Source: Pseudomonas sp. KNUC1026 (lineage in GTDB: Bacteria > Pseudomonadota > Gammaproteobacteria > Pseudomonadales > Pseudomonadaceae). From it: a stretch of 64,000 bases of DNA. The notes beneath the pieces were generated by a model, which had not been told where the DNA came from, made no database searches, and saw only the letters and a list, made by a program, of their open reading frames with translations. The translations under genes were made by a program, and so were the position numbers. The stretch covers positions 2,356,001 through 2,420,000 of the forward strand of contig NZ_CP087138.1 in NCBI RefSeq assembly GCF_021650705.1, in the 5' to 3' direction. Below are positions 47,679 through 56,526 of this stretch, piece after piece. Position 1 is the first letter of the stretch, and the number at the start of each line of letters is the position of its first letter.

Positions 47679-48704
47679 AACACAGAAGCGCAATTTCCCT
47701 GCTGTGCCTGGCCCTGGTGGCCTGCGCCGGCTATACCGGCTGGCGCCTGCTGGCCAGCGACGGCCATGAAAGCACCGACGATGCCTACATCCGCGCCGAC
47801 TCGGTGCTGGTCGCGCCCGCGCGTGGCCGGCCAGATCGCCGAAGTCGCCGTCGACGACAACCAGCGCGTGCGCCGTGGCGACGTGCTGGCGCGGCTGGAC
47901 GACGCAGACTTTCAGGCAGCACTGGCCGCAGCCAAGGCCAATGTGGCCGGCGCACAGGCCGAGCTTGCCAACCTGCAGGCCAGCATCGGCCGCCAGGGTG
48001 CGCTGATCCGCCAGGCCGGCGCGACCGTGCGCGCCACCGAAGCCAACCTCACCTTCGCCCAGGCCAATGCCCAGCGCTACCGCAACCTCTCCAACACCGG
48101 CGCCGGCACCCAGCAAGACCGCCAGCGTTCGGAAGCCGAGCTGCTGGCCGCCCAGGCGGCGCGCGAGCGCGACGCTGCCGCGCAAGTGGCTGCCGACCGC
48201 GCACTGGACGTGCTCAACGCCCAGCGCCAGGTGGCACAGGCTACGCTTGCCCGCTACCAGGCCGCCGAGCACCAGGCCGAGCTGAACCTGAGCTACACGC
48301 GCATTACCGCCCCTTTCGACGGCATGATCGGCCAGCGCGGCGCCCGCGTCGGGGCCTGGGTGCAGCCGGGCGCGCCGCTGATGGCAGTGGTACCGCTGGA
48401 TGATCTGTATGTGATCGCCAACTTCCGTGAAACCCAACTGGCCCACATGCAGGCCCGCCAAAGCGTAGAACTGCGCGTGGACAGCCACCCGGACCAGGTT
48501 TTCCACGGCCACCTTGAAAGCCTGGCACCGGCCACGGGCTTGAGCTTTTCAGCTATCGGGGCCGACAACGCCACCGGCAACTTCACCAAGATCGTTCAGC
48601 GCATTCCGGTCAAGGTCCGCTTCGACGACGCAGCCGACGCCCTCAGGGCGTTGCGGGTAGGCATGTCGGTGGTGGTGGATGTGAACGTGGCACAGGAGCA
48701 CTGA
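47675..48704 (+). CDS. HlyD/EmrA-type membrane fusion protein, one frameshift
   Basis: The ATG at 47675 overlaps the MFS stop (ATGA). Residues 5-25 form the inner-membrane anchor (AISLLCLALVACAGYTGWRL), followed by DGHESTDDAYIRADSVLVAP. One extra base near 47818-47821 shifts the frame. RVAGQIAEVAVDDNQRVRRGDVL then starts the lipoyl half-motif. A helical hairpin of about 110 residues, a second lipoyl half (LNLSYTRITAPFDGMIGQRG) and a beta-barrel follow. Corrected length is about 342 residues. It bridges the MFS pump to the outer membrane channel. Confidence 0.88.
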
Positions 48705-48707
48705 GTG

Positions 48708-50111
48708 ATGCGCAAGCTTGCAATGCTCCTGGCGACTTCGTCCCTGGCCATCGCCGGCTGCAGCGTCGGCCCGGATTTCAGGCCGCCGGCGGCCGAGCTA
48801 CCGAACCGATGGGCTGCCGAGACGACGCAGCACCCGCTGGACAGCCACTGGTGGCAGAGCCTGGGCGACGAACAATTGAGCGCGCTGGTGGAGCGCACGG
48901 TGCAGGCCAACCTGGACATGGCCAGCGCCAGCAACCGCCTGGAGCAGAGCCGAAGCCTGCTGCGCGTGAGCGGCTCGCAGCGTTTGCCGGGGCTGGCCAG
49001 CCATGGCGGCTACCAACGCCAGCGCAACAGCGGCGAAGGCCTGAACGACCCTTCTGGCGAGAACGGCCAGGCGCCGTTCGAGTTATGGACCGCCAGCCTG
49101 GACGCCAGCTGGGAGCTGGACCTCTGGGGCCGCGTGCGCCGCTCGCTGGAGGCCTCGCAGGCCCAGGTGCAGATCAGCCAGGCCGACCGCGACGCCCTGG
49201 CGCTGTCGTTGGCCGCGCAGGCGGCAGCCGATTACCTGCGCCTGCGCGGGGTTCAGGCGCAGCTGGAGGTGAACTGGCAGAACCTGAGCATCGCCCAGCA
49301 AAGCCTGGCACTGACGCGCACCCGCTTCGACAACGGCGTGACCACCCACCTGGACGTGGCCAACGCTGCCGCGCAAGTCGCCACGGTCGAGGCGCGAGTG
49401 GCGCCACTGGAGGCCGAGCAGAGTCGGCTGATCAACGCCCTGAGTTATCTGCAAGGCCAGCCACCGGGCGCCTTGCAGCCGGCGCTGGGTATGCCGAAAC
49501 CTCTGATAGCCCCGGCTGCAGAAGTACCTCTTGGGCTGCCCTCACAACTGGCGCGCCGGCGCCCCGACATCCGCCGCGCTGAAGCCGCGCTGCATCAGGC
49601 TATCGCGCAGGTGGGCATGGCCAAGGCCGACTTCTATCCGCGAGTCACGCTTGGCGCCAGCTTCGGTGGGCAAAGCCTGGAAGGCTCGAACCTGAGCGAC
49701 TGGGCGGCACGTGACTGGAGCTACGGCCCAGCCCTTTACCTGCCGCTGTTTCAAGGCGGGCGGCTGACCGGCACCCTGGCGCTGCGTGAACAGCAGGCCC
49801 AGGCGGCGGCGATCGACTACCGGCGCACCGTGCTTGCGGCCTGGCATGAAGTGGCCGATGCGTTGAGCGACTACCAGGCCGAACAACGCCATTATCAGGC
49901 ACTCGACGAAGCGGTGGTGCAGAACCGCGAGGCATTGGAGGCTGCCAACCAGCGCTACCGCGAAGGGGCTATCGACTTTTTGAATGTGCTCAACGTGCAG
50001 CGCGCGCTGCTCGACACCCAAAGTGCGCAGGTCGCCAGCAAGACCGCCGTGGCCCTGGACCGCGTCCGCCTCTACAAGGCCCTGGCCGGTGGCTGGCCCG
50101 GGCAGGCATGA
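48708..50111 (+). CDS. NodT-family outer membrane efflux lipoprotein
   Basis: About 467 residues. The signal peptide ends in a lipobox (SSLAIAGCSVGPDF), so the mature protein is lipid-anchored. Two outer-membrane-factor repeats are visible: AQASLEASQAQ-type helices with LALTRTRFDNGVTTHLDVANAAAQ, and the second half with RRPDIRRAEAALHQAIAQVGMAKADFYPRVT and NQRYREGAIDFLNVLNVQR. It forms the outer membrane channel of the tripartite pump. GTG at 48705 is an alternative start; AGGAG fits both. It ends the operon before a 12-bp hairpin. Confidence 0.93.
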   Translation: MRKLAMLLATSSLAIAGCSVGPDFRPPAAELPNRWAAETTQHPLDSHWWQSLGDEQLSALVERTVQANLDMASASNRLEQSRSLLRVSGSQRLPGLASHGGYQRQRNSGEGLNDPSGENGQAPFELWTASLDASWELDLWGRVRRSLEASQAQVQISQADRDALALSLAAQAAADYLRLRGVQAQLEVNWQNLSIAQQSLALTRTRFDNGVTTHLDVANAAAQVATVEARVAPLEAEQSRLINALSYLQGQPPGALQPALGMPKPLIAPAAEVPLGLPSQLARRRPDIRRAEAALHQAIAQVGMAKADFYPRVTLGASFGGQSLEGSNLSDWAARDWSYGPALYLPLFQGGRLTGTLALREQQAQAAAIDYRRTVLAAWHEVADALSDYQAEQRHYQALDEAVVQNREALEAANQRYREGAIDFLNVLNVQRALLDTQSAQVASKTAVALDRVRLYKALAGGWPGQA

Positions 50112-50119
50112 CCGTTCGT

Positions 50120-50151
50120 CGCCATCAGGGCACCAAGCCGCCCTGATGGCG
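50120..50151 (+). terminator. Terminator-like hairpin after the export operon
   Basis: A perfect 12-bp stem CGCCATCAGGGC / GCCCTGATGGCG with an 8-base loop begins eight bases after the outer membrane factor stop. No T-tract follows. Confidence 0.6.
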
Positions 50152-50187
50152 CCCAAGCGATAACTATCCCTGCCAAGGAAAAGACCG

Positions 50188-50490
50188 ATGAAAAAGCCAC
50201 TTGCCAGCCTCGCCCTTGCCGCGCTGTTCTCTGCGGCTTCGCTCACCGCTCTGGCGGCGCAACCCCAGGCCGGCGCCTCCAATGAGCCGATGCACAACAC
50301 CGGCAACCCCAGCACCCAGGCCAACCCCAGCTCCGCCACCGATGGCGGCAATGGTGGCGCGTCCATTCCAGACCCGCAGCGCACTCCGCAAGGCCACAGC
50401 AAGCAGAGCCATGACACTCATGGCACGCAAAAGGGCAGCGGCGCAGTGGGTGGCAAAAGCCAGCCCAAAGGCGAAACCAAGCAGCAGTAA
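50188..50490 (+). CDS. Small exported hypothetical protein, 100 aa
   Basis: MKKPLASLALAALFSAASLTALAA is a clear Sec signal peptide with cleavage after ALAA. The mature part of about 76 residues is hydrophilic, low in complexity and rich in Gly, Ser, Asn, Gln and His (NTGNPSTQANPSSATDGGNGG; HSKQSHDTHGTQKGSGAVGG). It is probably disordered in the periplasm. I do not recognise a family with a known role. AAGGAAAAG about ten bases before the ATG supports the start. It is flanked by hairpins on both sides, so it is a single-gene transcript. Confidence 0.75.
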   Translation: MKKPLASLALAALFSAASLTALAAQPQAGASNEPMHNTGNPSTQANPSSATDGGNGGASIPDPQRTPQGHSKQSHDTHGTQKGSGAVGGKSQPKGETKQQ

Positions 50491-50501
50491 GCCGCTGGTT
50501 G

Positions 50502-50555
50502 CCTGGCGCAACGCCGCCAGGTTTGCCGCATGAGCGGGCAGTTTCTGCCCGCTTT
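50502..50555 (+). terminator. Two consecutive hairpins, intrinsic terminator
   Basis: CCTGGCG / CGCCAGG with a 6-base loop is followed by the 9-bp stem AGCGGGCAG / CTGCCCGCT with a TTT loop (50533-50553). The second runs into TTTCCTGTTTTT, a good Rho-independent terminator for the small exported protein gene. Confidence 0.75.
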
Positions 50556-50677
50556 CCTGTTTTTGCGCTACGCGCTCGGCCACTGCGAATTTGGTAATGG
50601 CTTGTCGCACCGCCTCCCCGCCCGCTCACTTCTCGCCGTAGAATGGCCCGCTCATGCCACTCAAGGAAGAAGCCCCC

Positions 50678-51541
50678 ATGATGAACCTGCACCACTGGCG
50701 CCTGCTGCTGGCCGTGGCCGACACCGGCAGCTTCAGCCAGGCTGCGCGCCAATGCGGCGTTACCACCTCCGCCGCCAGCCAGGCGGTCAGCCAGTTGGAG
50801 CAGGCGCTGGGGTCGACTCTGTTGAATCGAGACCCACGTCCGGCACATGCCACCGCCTTTGGTGAGGATGTGATTGCCGGCGCCAGGCGCATGCTCGAAG
50901 CCTTCGACGGCATCCGCGAACAGGTTGCCCAGCGCCTGGGCAATCACCACGGCGTCGTGCACCTGGCGTGCGTGCCCTGTGCCAGTGCCCAGACATTGGC
51001 CGAGCCCTTGCAGGCATTCATCACCGCGCATCCGCAGGTAGAGGTGGTGCAATCGTCGGGCACCACGGTCGAGGTCGAGCGCTGGCTGGAACAGGGCGCC
51101 GCCGACATCGCTCTGTTGCCGGACGCGGCGCTGCAGCGACAGGCGCTTGCGTTGGGCAAGGAAGAATGGCTGGCCTGGGTGCCCGCCAGCCACGCCTTTG
51201 CCCGCCGCGATCGTGGCACGCGCCTGAGCCTGGGCGACCTGGCGGGGCAGCCGTTCGTGCTTGCGCATGGCGAGCAGGTGAACCCGCTGTTCGAGCGTGC
51301 GGGGCTCAGGCTTGCGGATGTGCGCGCTACAGCAGAGAGCTGGGGCGCTGCCGCTGCTCAGGTGCAGCGGGGCGAAGGGGTCACGCTGTTGCCGGCCAGC
51401 GAAGCGCCAGCCGGCGCGGCCGGGGTGCTGCAGTTCGGCCTGGCGCCGGCCTTGCAGCGGCGCGCGGCACTGGTGGTGCGTGAGGGTGCGCATTCGGCGG
51501 TGGAAACGCTGGTTGCATTCTTGCGAACGCGCCAGGCCTAG
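50678..51541 (+). CDS. LysR-family transcriptional regulator
   Basis: About 287 residues. The N-terminal helix-turn-helix reads WRLLLAVADTGSFSQAARQCGVTTSAASQAVSQLEQALG, a standard LysR pattern, with the periplasmic-binding-like effector domain after residue 90. AAGGAAG about ten bases upstream favours the ATG pair at 50678/50681 over the frame start at 50654. The effector and target genes are unknown. The neighbouring small exported protein is upstream on the same strand behind a terminator, and the next gene converges on it. Confidence 0.9.
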   Translation: MMNLHHWRLLLAVADTGSFSQAARQCGVTTSAASQAVSQLEQALGSTLLNRDPRPAHATAFGEDVIAGARRMLEAFDGIREQVAQRLGNHHGVVHLACVPCASAQTLAEPLQAFITAHPQVEVVQSSGTTVEVERWLEQGAADIALLPDAALQRQALALGKEEWLAWVPASHAFARRDRGTRLSLGDLAGQPFVLAHGEQVNPLFERAGLRLADVRATAESWGAAAAQVQRGEGVTLLPASEAPAGAAGVLQFGLAPALQRRAALVVREGAHSAVETLVAFLRTRQA

Positions 51542-51548
51542 GCCTGGC

Positions 51549-51779
51549 TTACAGCTCCCGAAGAATCCACGCCAGCGCCCGCCACGGGTACTGATCGCCC
51601 AGCCCGGCGCCACGGCAGCCGGGATCATGGACGAACGAGCGGTCGGCGTGGGTGGCGGTTTGAACACTGTGGCAGAACGGGCAGCGAATCATGTCGGTTT
51701 CCAGCGTCCACTGCCGACCCCACTCTGCCATCTGTTCGCCCATCTTGACGCGTCGCGCGCGGCTGTCGTCGTGTTTCAC
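51549..51779 (-). CDS. Small hypothetical protein with a Cys-rich motif, 76 aa
   Basis: AGGAGG eight bases before GTG at 51779 is the best ribosome binding site nearby. It decides for the GTG start over the in-frame ATG at 51803, which would place the Shine-Dalgarno inside the gene. The protein contains MIRCPFCHSVQTATHADRSF and HDPGCRG, a CPXCH plus later Cys arrangement suggesting metal binding. It ends QYPWRALAWILREL. I do not know the family's function. It converges with the LysR gene and lies downstream of the amidotransferase fusion on the same strand. Confidence 0.65.
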   Translation of the reverse strand: MKHDDSRARRVKMGEQMAEWGRQWTLETDMIRCPFCHSVQTATHADRSFVHDPGCRGAGLGDQYPWRALAWILREL

Positions 51780-51884
51780 TGAGCGCGCCTCCTGCGTCGG
51801 CACAGCACATGGCTAAAGAGCGCGAGCCTACAGCAAGGCCACACTTTTACCTAGTACGAGACGGCGAGCGGCAGGTGAATCCGA

Positions 51885-52913
51885 TCACAGTGGGGTTGCG
51901 GGCCCGTATTCGCGCTCGGCGCGCAGGACCCGAACCCGGTAATCGCTGTACCAGCACGCTTTGCCAAGCCGCTGCGCATCGAGATGTTCAGCCTGCCGCT
52001 GCCAGGCAGCCGCGGCGGCAGCGTCTTGCCAGTAAGAGACGGTCAGGCCCAGCCCATCCTCCCCTCGCGCGCTTTCCACGCCGATAAAACCGGGCTGGTC
52101 GCGCGCCAGAGCGAGCATCTGCTCGGCACAGGCGCTGTAACCCGCCTCACACGGTGCGCGCCGCGAGCTGAACACCACAGCGGTATAAGGAGGGGACGGT
52201 GTTACGGCCAGGTGTATCCCGCGTGCCTGACGATGGACATGCGCAGCTGCCAGCAACGCCAATACCGCCGCAGGCACCTGCCCTTTCAGGGCCGCGCGCT
52301 CCGGCTGGAATAACGTCAGGCAGAAAAACGGGTGGCCCGCCAGCTCAAGGCCCAGCACCTGGCCATCTTCGGCCCAGGCAACCGGGCGCAGGTCGCTGGC
52401 CTGCAAGGCTTCGGTGAGTTCAGGTGCCAGGCCATAGCTGCAGTGAAACCCGGCCTGCAAACGCAGGCTGGCATAGGCCTGGGCAAGCCGGGACCCGGGC
52501 TGCAACCGTACCTGCTGGCTTATTTCTACCCACGCGCACGCCAACGGGGCGATTACCACACGGCCCTGTTGGCCTGGCCACTCGGCATGCACTGCGTCAG
52601 CCATGCCCAAGGCGTGCCTGGCGAATTCCAGCACCGCGTGCTGAAACCCTGCACACGTCCCGAGCAATGGCAGGCCGGTTCGCCTGGCGTGCTCGATAGC
52701 CGACACCACCGCCTCGCCATCGCGGTAAGGGCCGGCCGGCACCACCCACACGCCGTCGTAATCGGCCCAATCGACCTGCGCCAGGCTGTCGCTGGCCAGC
52801 CAGTGCGTGGTGATCGAGTGGCCCAGTACTTCGGCCGCGCAGCTCAACGCTTTGGGGATCGCCTGGTGAGCCAGGACTTGAGGGTTGTAGTCGCCTATCA
52901 GGCCAATGTTCAT
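51885..52913 (-). CDS. CTP-synthase-like glutamine amidotransferase fused to an antibiotic biosynthesis monooxygenase domain
   Basis: A 342-residue protein starting MNIGLIGDYNPQVLAHQAIP at 52913. Residues 1-225 are a class I amidotransferase domain of the CTP synthase C-terminal type, with the nucleophile Cys87 in LLGTCAGFQHA. The usual His-Pro-Glu site reads Gln203-Pro204-Glu205 (LFQPE), so the catalytic histidine is replaced. Residues about 243-340 (YTAVVFSSRRAP...LGLTVSYWQDAAAAAAWQRQ...YSDYRVRVLRAER) are an ABM-type dimeric alpha-beta barrel, normally a separate protein of about 100 residues. The join is in frame and no start codon is seen at the second domain. It is divergent from a LysR gene. 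Confidence 0.82.
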   Translation of the reverse strand: MNIGLIGDYNPQVLAHQAIPKALSCAAEVLGHSITTHWLASDSLAQVDWADYDGVWVVPAGPYRDGEAVVSAIEHARRTGLPLLGTCAGFQHAVLEFARHALGMADAVHAEWPGQQGRVVIAPLACAWVEISQQVRLQPGSRLAQAYASLRLQAGFHCSYGLAPELTEALQASDLRPVAWAEDGQVLGLELAGHPFFCLTLFQPERAALKGQVPAAVLALLAAAHVHRQARGIHLAVTPSPPYTAVVFSSRRAPCEAGYSACAEQMLALARDQPGFIGVESARGEDGLGLTVSYWQDAAAAAAWQRQAEHLDAQRLGKACWYSDYRVRVLRAEREYGPATPL

Positions 52914-52997
52914 GAGGCTGTTCCTGCCGCTGGTTGAGTGTCCGGGGATCAGCGTAAGCTTGCGTAGCCGCAATGAACATCAGCAGAGTGGAAAACA

Positions 52998-53864
52998 ATG
53001 ATTGCGTCAGCGCACTATCGATTGGAGCATGCCGACCTGCAACTGGTGCTGGCACTGATGCGAGGCGGCAGCCTGGCGCGGGCAGCCGGCTTGCTGGGCC
53101 AGGACGTCTCGACCGTGTTCCGCGCCATTCACCGGCTGGAAAAGGCCATGGGCGCTCAACTGTTCGAAAAACCACGCAGCGGTTACCGCCCCACTCCCCT
53201 GGCCGAACGCCTGGCGCGCCAGGCAGAGATGACCGAGCAGGCTCTCGAACAAGCGCGCAACGAAGCCCTGGATGGTAAGGAAACCATCAGCGGGACGGTG
53301 CGCCTGACCTGCAGTGAAGCGGTTCTACAGGCGCTGGTGGCACCGGCATTGGGCCGCTTCATGGGCCAATGGCCCGGCATCGAGCTGTTGCTCGACAGCA
53401 CCCGGCACTTTGCCAACCTCAGCCGCCATGAGGCAGACCTCGCCATTCGGATCACCGACCAACCACCGGCGCATTTGATCGGCCAGCGCTTGGCCAGCGT
53501 TCGCTATCAGCTATGTGGCCACCCTCGCCTGCTCGCCCAGGGGGCGCTTGAGACGTTGCCATGGCTGGCGCTGCGCGACGAAGGCGGCGAACACGCCACC
53601 ACTACCTGGCGGCGGGCGCGGTATCCGGGTGCACGCCCGGCCTGCCAGGCGCACGGGCTGCATGCGCTGGCGCAACTGGCCGAGGCGGGGTTGGGGCTGG
53701 CGCTGCTACCGCACTGGCTGGTGGGCGAGCATTTGCACGCCGTGGAGGCCGACACGCGCGCCTGCGACAGCGCGCTGTGGCTGTTGATGCGGCCCGACTG
53801 CCGAACGCTGCCTTCAGTCAGCCGCGTGTTCGATGCGTTGCGCCAGCATTGGCCGGCTCACTGA
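52998..53864 (+). CDS. LysR-family transcriptional regulator
   Basis: A 288-residue protein. The DNA-binding region reads LVLALMRGGSLARAAGLLGQDVSTVFRAIHRLEKAMG and the effector domain follows from about residue 92 (SGTVRLTCSEAVLQALVAPALG). It is divergent from the amidotransferase/monooxygenase fusion over 84 bases, the usual arrangement of a LysR activator and its target. Its 3' end overlaps the converging kinase gene by seven bases. Confidence 0.9.
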   Translation: MIASAHYRLEHADLQLVLALMRGGSLARAAGLLGQDVSTVFRAIHRLEKAMGAQLFEKPRSGYRPTPLAERLARQAEMTEQALEQARNEALDGKETISGTVRLTCSEAVLQALVAPALGRFMGQWPGIELLLDSTRHFANLSRHEADLAIRITDQPPAHLIGQRLASVRYQLCGHPRLLAQGALETLPWLALRDEGGEHATTTWRRARYPGARPACQAHGLHALAQLAEAGLGLALLPHWLVGEHLHAVEADTRACDSALWLLMRPDCRTLPSVSRVFDALRQHWPAH

Positions 53865-54481
53865 TCCCAGGGTACCTGCAATGCGGCCCGCTGCCGGTGG
53901 GCCTCGATGCGTAACGCATTGGGTTCATCGGTGTCGCGCACCCAGGCCTGGGCCTGCTCCAGGGTGCGGCCGTATCGGCAATGTCGCTCCACCAGGCGCT
54001 GGCGGCGCAACTCCCCGGGGACTGCGACATACCAGCATTCATCGAACAGCTCAGCGACCGGCGCCCAGCCCTCCTCGGGCAGCAGCAGGTAATTGCCTTC
54101 GCTGATCACGAGTTGGGTACTTGCAGGCACTGCGATAGCGCCAGCGATGCCCTCCTCCAGCGCACGGTCGAAAAACGGTGCGTAGATCACCTCCCCCTCC
54201 TGCGGCGTACGTAACCGCTCCAGCAGGGCGCGATAGCCTGCGGCATCGAAAGTGTCGGGCGCCCCCTTGCGTTCGGCACGGCCGAGCCTTGCCAGTTCCT
54301 GATTGGCGAGATGGAAGCCATCCATGGGCACGATGACCGCGCTGGGGCCGATGGCCTCGGCCAGCAACTGAGCGACGGTGGATTTGCCTGCGCCGGGGGC
54401 ACCAGCGATGCCAAGCAGCACGCGGGGTGAACGCGCCATCAGCGCACGCGCGCGCTCGATGAGTGAGGCAGGAAGCTGCAT
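53858..54481 (-). CDS. P-loop kinase of the uridine kinase/FrcK-like family
   Basis: About 207 residues from MQLPASLIERARALMARSP (ATG at 54481, with AGGAAAA upstream). The Walker A motif is GIAGAPGAGKST (residues about 24-35). A VPMDGFHLANQELARLG segment contains the conserved aspartate, typical of nucleoside kinase-like proteins; a VISEGNYLLLPEEGW and an arginine-rich lid (RRQRLVERH) follow. Related proteins are annotated as fructose-transport kinase, pantothenate-kinase-like or uridine-kinase-like, so the substrate is uncertain. A sugar porter gene lies divergently upstream, which slightly favours a sugar or nucleoside role. Confidence 0.82.
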   Translation of the reverse strand: MQLPASLIERARALMARSPRVLLGIAGAPGAGKSTVAQLLAEAIGPSAVIVPMDGFHLANQELARLGRAERKGAPDTFDAAGYRALLERLRTPQEGEVIYAPFFDRALEEGIAGAIAVPASTQLVISEGNYLLLPEEGWAPVAELFDECWYVAVPGELRRQRLVERHCRYGRTLEQAQAWVRDTDEPNALRIEAHRQRAALQVPWDQ

Positions 54482-54607
54482 TGCGGATTTTCCTATGGCT
54501 GAATCGTTTCGAATAGACAAATTTTCTAACAAGTTTGCGGCACCAAACTTCAATTAAGGCGTCAGTACCCCAAGCGCCCAGGCCGGGCGCCGTACAAGGA
54601 GACGTGC

Positions 54608-56017
54608 ATGACACTTAACAACAATACACAGGCCAACCCGCGGCTGGTCATCCTGATCGCCGTCATTGCCGCCCTGGGCGGGCTGCTGTTCGGCTACGAC
54701 ACCGGCGTGATCGGCGTTGCCCTGCTGGGGCTGGGCCGGGAATTCGCGCTCGACGACACTCTCAAGCAACTGGTCACCGGCGGGATCATCTTCGGTGCGC
54801 TGTTCGGCTGCCTGGGCACAGGCCCGGTGTCGGACCGCTTTGGCCGGCGCCGGGCGATCATGCTGGTAGGTGTGGTGTTCGCCATCGGCTCGCTGCTGTC
54901 GGCGATGGCGGGCAATGTGACCCTGCTGATCCTGTCGCGGATTCTGCTGGGCCTGTCTGCCGGCAGCTCGACGCAGATCATCCCGGTGTACATCGCCGAG
55001 GTAGCGCCGCCGGAGCATCGCGGCAAACTGGTGGTGCTGTTTCAGTTCATGGTGGTGTTCGGCATCAGCGTGGCCTATTTCACCGGCTTTGCCCTGGGTG
55101 AGCATTGGCGCTGGATGTTCGGCCTGGGCGTGGTGCCGGCGCTGATTCTGCTGGCCGGCATGGCCGTGCTGCCGGAGAGCCCGCGCTGGTTGCTGATGAA
55201 AGAACGTGAGGCAGAAGCCGAGCAGGTCCTCAATCGCGTCCGTGGTAACGCCGCGCAAGCGCGCGCCGAGATCGAAGAGATTCGCGAGGTCGCTTTCAAG
55301 CAGCCTGAGGGCACGTGGCGCGACCTGTTCAACCCGTGGGTACGCCCGGCCTTGATCGTGGGCGCGAGCATCTCGATGTTTTCGCAGATCACCGGCAACA
55401 ACGCGCTGATCTACTACGCACCCACCATCCTCACCAAGGCCGGTTTCAGCGATGAGATGGCGGTGCTCGCGACTGGCGCCAGTACCTTGCTGGTGGTCGT
55501 GATGACGGTGATTGGCAGCTGGCTGGTGGACAAGGTAGGCCGCAGGCGCTACCTGCTGTGGATGATCCCGGGTTCGATCGTTGCCCTTGCACTGATGGGT
55601 TACCTGTTCCAGGGTGCCGGCCCCTCGACCGACGCACAGCGATACCTGGCGGTAGCCTGCCTGGCTGCCTACCTGATGCTCAACTGTGGTGGGTTCGGTG
55701 TGTGCATCTGGCTGATCAATGCCGAGGTCTACCCGCTGTTCGTACGCGGCAAGGGCGCCAGCGTCGGTGCGTTCAGCCATTGGTTCTTCGACCTGCTGGT
55801 GACCTTGAGCACACTGAGCCTGGTGACCTGGCTAGGGATTGCCCACACCTTCTGGCTCTACACCGGTATTTCTATCATCTCGCTGGTGTTCATCTACCGC
55901 TGCGTGCCGGAGACCCGTGGCCGCAGCCTGGAATCGATCGAGCACGCGCTGCGTGAATCGCGCTTCTATCCGTATCAGGAAAAGCACCCTGCCGAGCACA
56001 AGCCGGTCGCTCAATAA
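54608..56017 (+). CDS. Sugar porter family MFS transporter (proton:sugar symporter)
   Basis: A 469-residue protein with 12 predicted helices. It has the sugar porter signatures: GGLLFGYDTGVIGVALL in helix 1, DRFGRRRA between helices 2 and 3, PESPRWLLMKERE before the central loop, and the terminal PETRGRSLESIE. It is most like GalP/XylE/AraE-type H+ symporters in the inner membrane; the sugar cannot be told. Upstream, AAGGAG ends six bases before the ATG. It is divergent from the kinase gene and overlaps by seven bases the converging small gene. Confidence 0.92.
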   Translation: MTLNNNTQANPRLVILIAVIAALGGLLFGYDTGVIGVALLGLGREFALDDTLKQLVTGGIIFGALFGCLGTGPVSDRFGRRRAIMLVGVVFAIGSLLSAMAGNVTLLILSRILLGLSAGSSTQIIPVYIAEVAPPEHRGKLVVLFQFMVVFGISVAYFTGFALGEHWRWMFGLGVVPALILLAGMAVLPESPRWLLMKEREAEAEQVLNRVRGNAAQARAEIEEIREVAFKQPEGTWRDLFNPWVRPALIVGASISMFSQITGNNALIYYAPTILTKAGFSDEMAVLATGASTLLVVVMTVIGSWLVDKVGRRRYLLWMIPGSIVALALMGYLFQGAGPSTDAQRYLAVACLAAYLMLNCGGFGVCIWLINAEVYPLFVRGKGASVGAFSHWFFDLLVTLSTLSLVTWLGIAHTFWLYTGISIISLVFIYRCVPETRGRSLESIEHALRESRFYPYQEKHPAEHKPVAQ

Positions 56018-56286
56018 CGGCCGCGCATGAGGGCGCGCACATCGATGCGTGCGCCCTCTCGCAATGCGCCTTGCAACGGTGGCGCCTCCCAGGCATCTGC
56101 CGCTTCGGTGATCTCGGCGTGCAGTTGCTCCCACTCGGCAAAGCCTTCGAGCAAACCCTGGTAATACAGCGCGTTCAACCACCCCAGCGCGATGCCGGTG
56201 CTCAACACCAGGGCATGTTCATCATCGGAGTAGGCCAGCTCAGAGACCAGCTCCCGAAACTTGCTTATCAGTTGTGTTTTGTCCAC
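56011..56286 (-). CDS. Hypothetical protein, 91 aa
   Basis: The frame starts MDKTQLISKFRELVSELAYSD and is mostly helical and acidic, with STGIALGWLNALYYQGLLEG in the centre. No signal peptide or cysteines are seen. I do not recognise the family. It overlaps the 3' end of the sugar porter by seven bases and is divergent from the MHS-type transporter. Codon choice is ordinary for this genome, which supports coding. Confidence 0.65.
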   Translation of the reverse strand: MDKTQLISKFRELVSELAYSDDEHALVLSTGIALGWLNALYYQGLLEGFAEWEQLHAEITEAADAWEAPPLQGALREGARIDVRALMRGRY

Positions 56287-56413
56287 GGGCGCCGCTCCAT
56301 CACAGGCTTATTGGCATCTCGACCCAGGCGCTGGAGCATTTGTTTCTTTTTATGTTTAAAGTATGCGACTGTCCGTTAATCGAACGCTATCAGATGGCCA
56401 GCCAGGCCGAACA

Positions 56414-56442
56414 TTGACACCTATCAAGCTCGACGGTATCTA
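56414..56442 (+). promoter_or_regulatory. Possible sigma-70 promoter of the MHS transporter gene
   Basis: A perfect TTGACA (56414-56419) is 17 bases from TATCTA (56437-56442), which matches the -10 consensus only in part. It would give a leader of roughly 78 bases before the ATG at 56527. It lies in the 240-base AT-richer gap between divergent genes. Confidence 0.45.
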
Positions 56443-56526
56443 TGTACCACCCAGTTAGTTTCGCCTCCTCCAGGCGGCGTAATACCAACGGTCATTTGCT
56501 CGATAATAAAAACAACGGAGATCGCC

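Noticed and set aside
46847..48403. A 518-codon plus-strand frame across the MFS and HlyD genes
   Set aside because: Its translation is arginine- and glycine-rich shadow sequence; short true segments appear only because the real genes change frame here.
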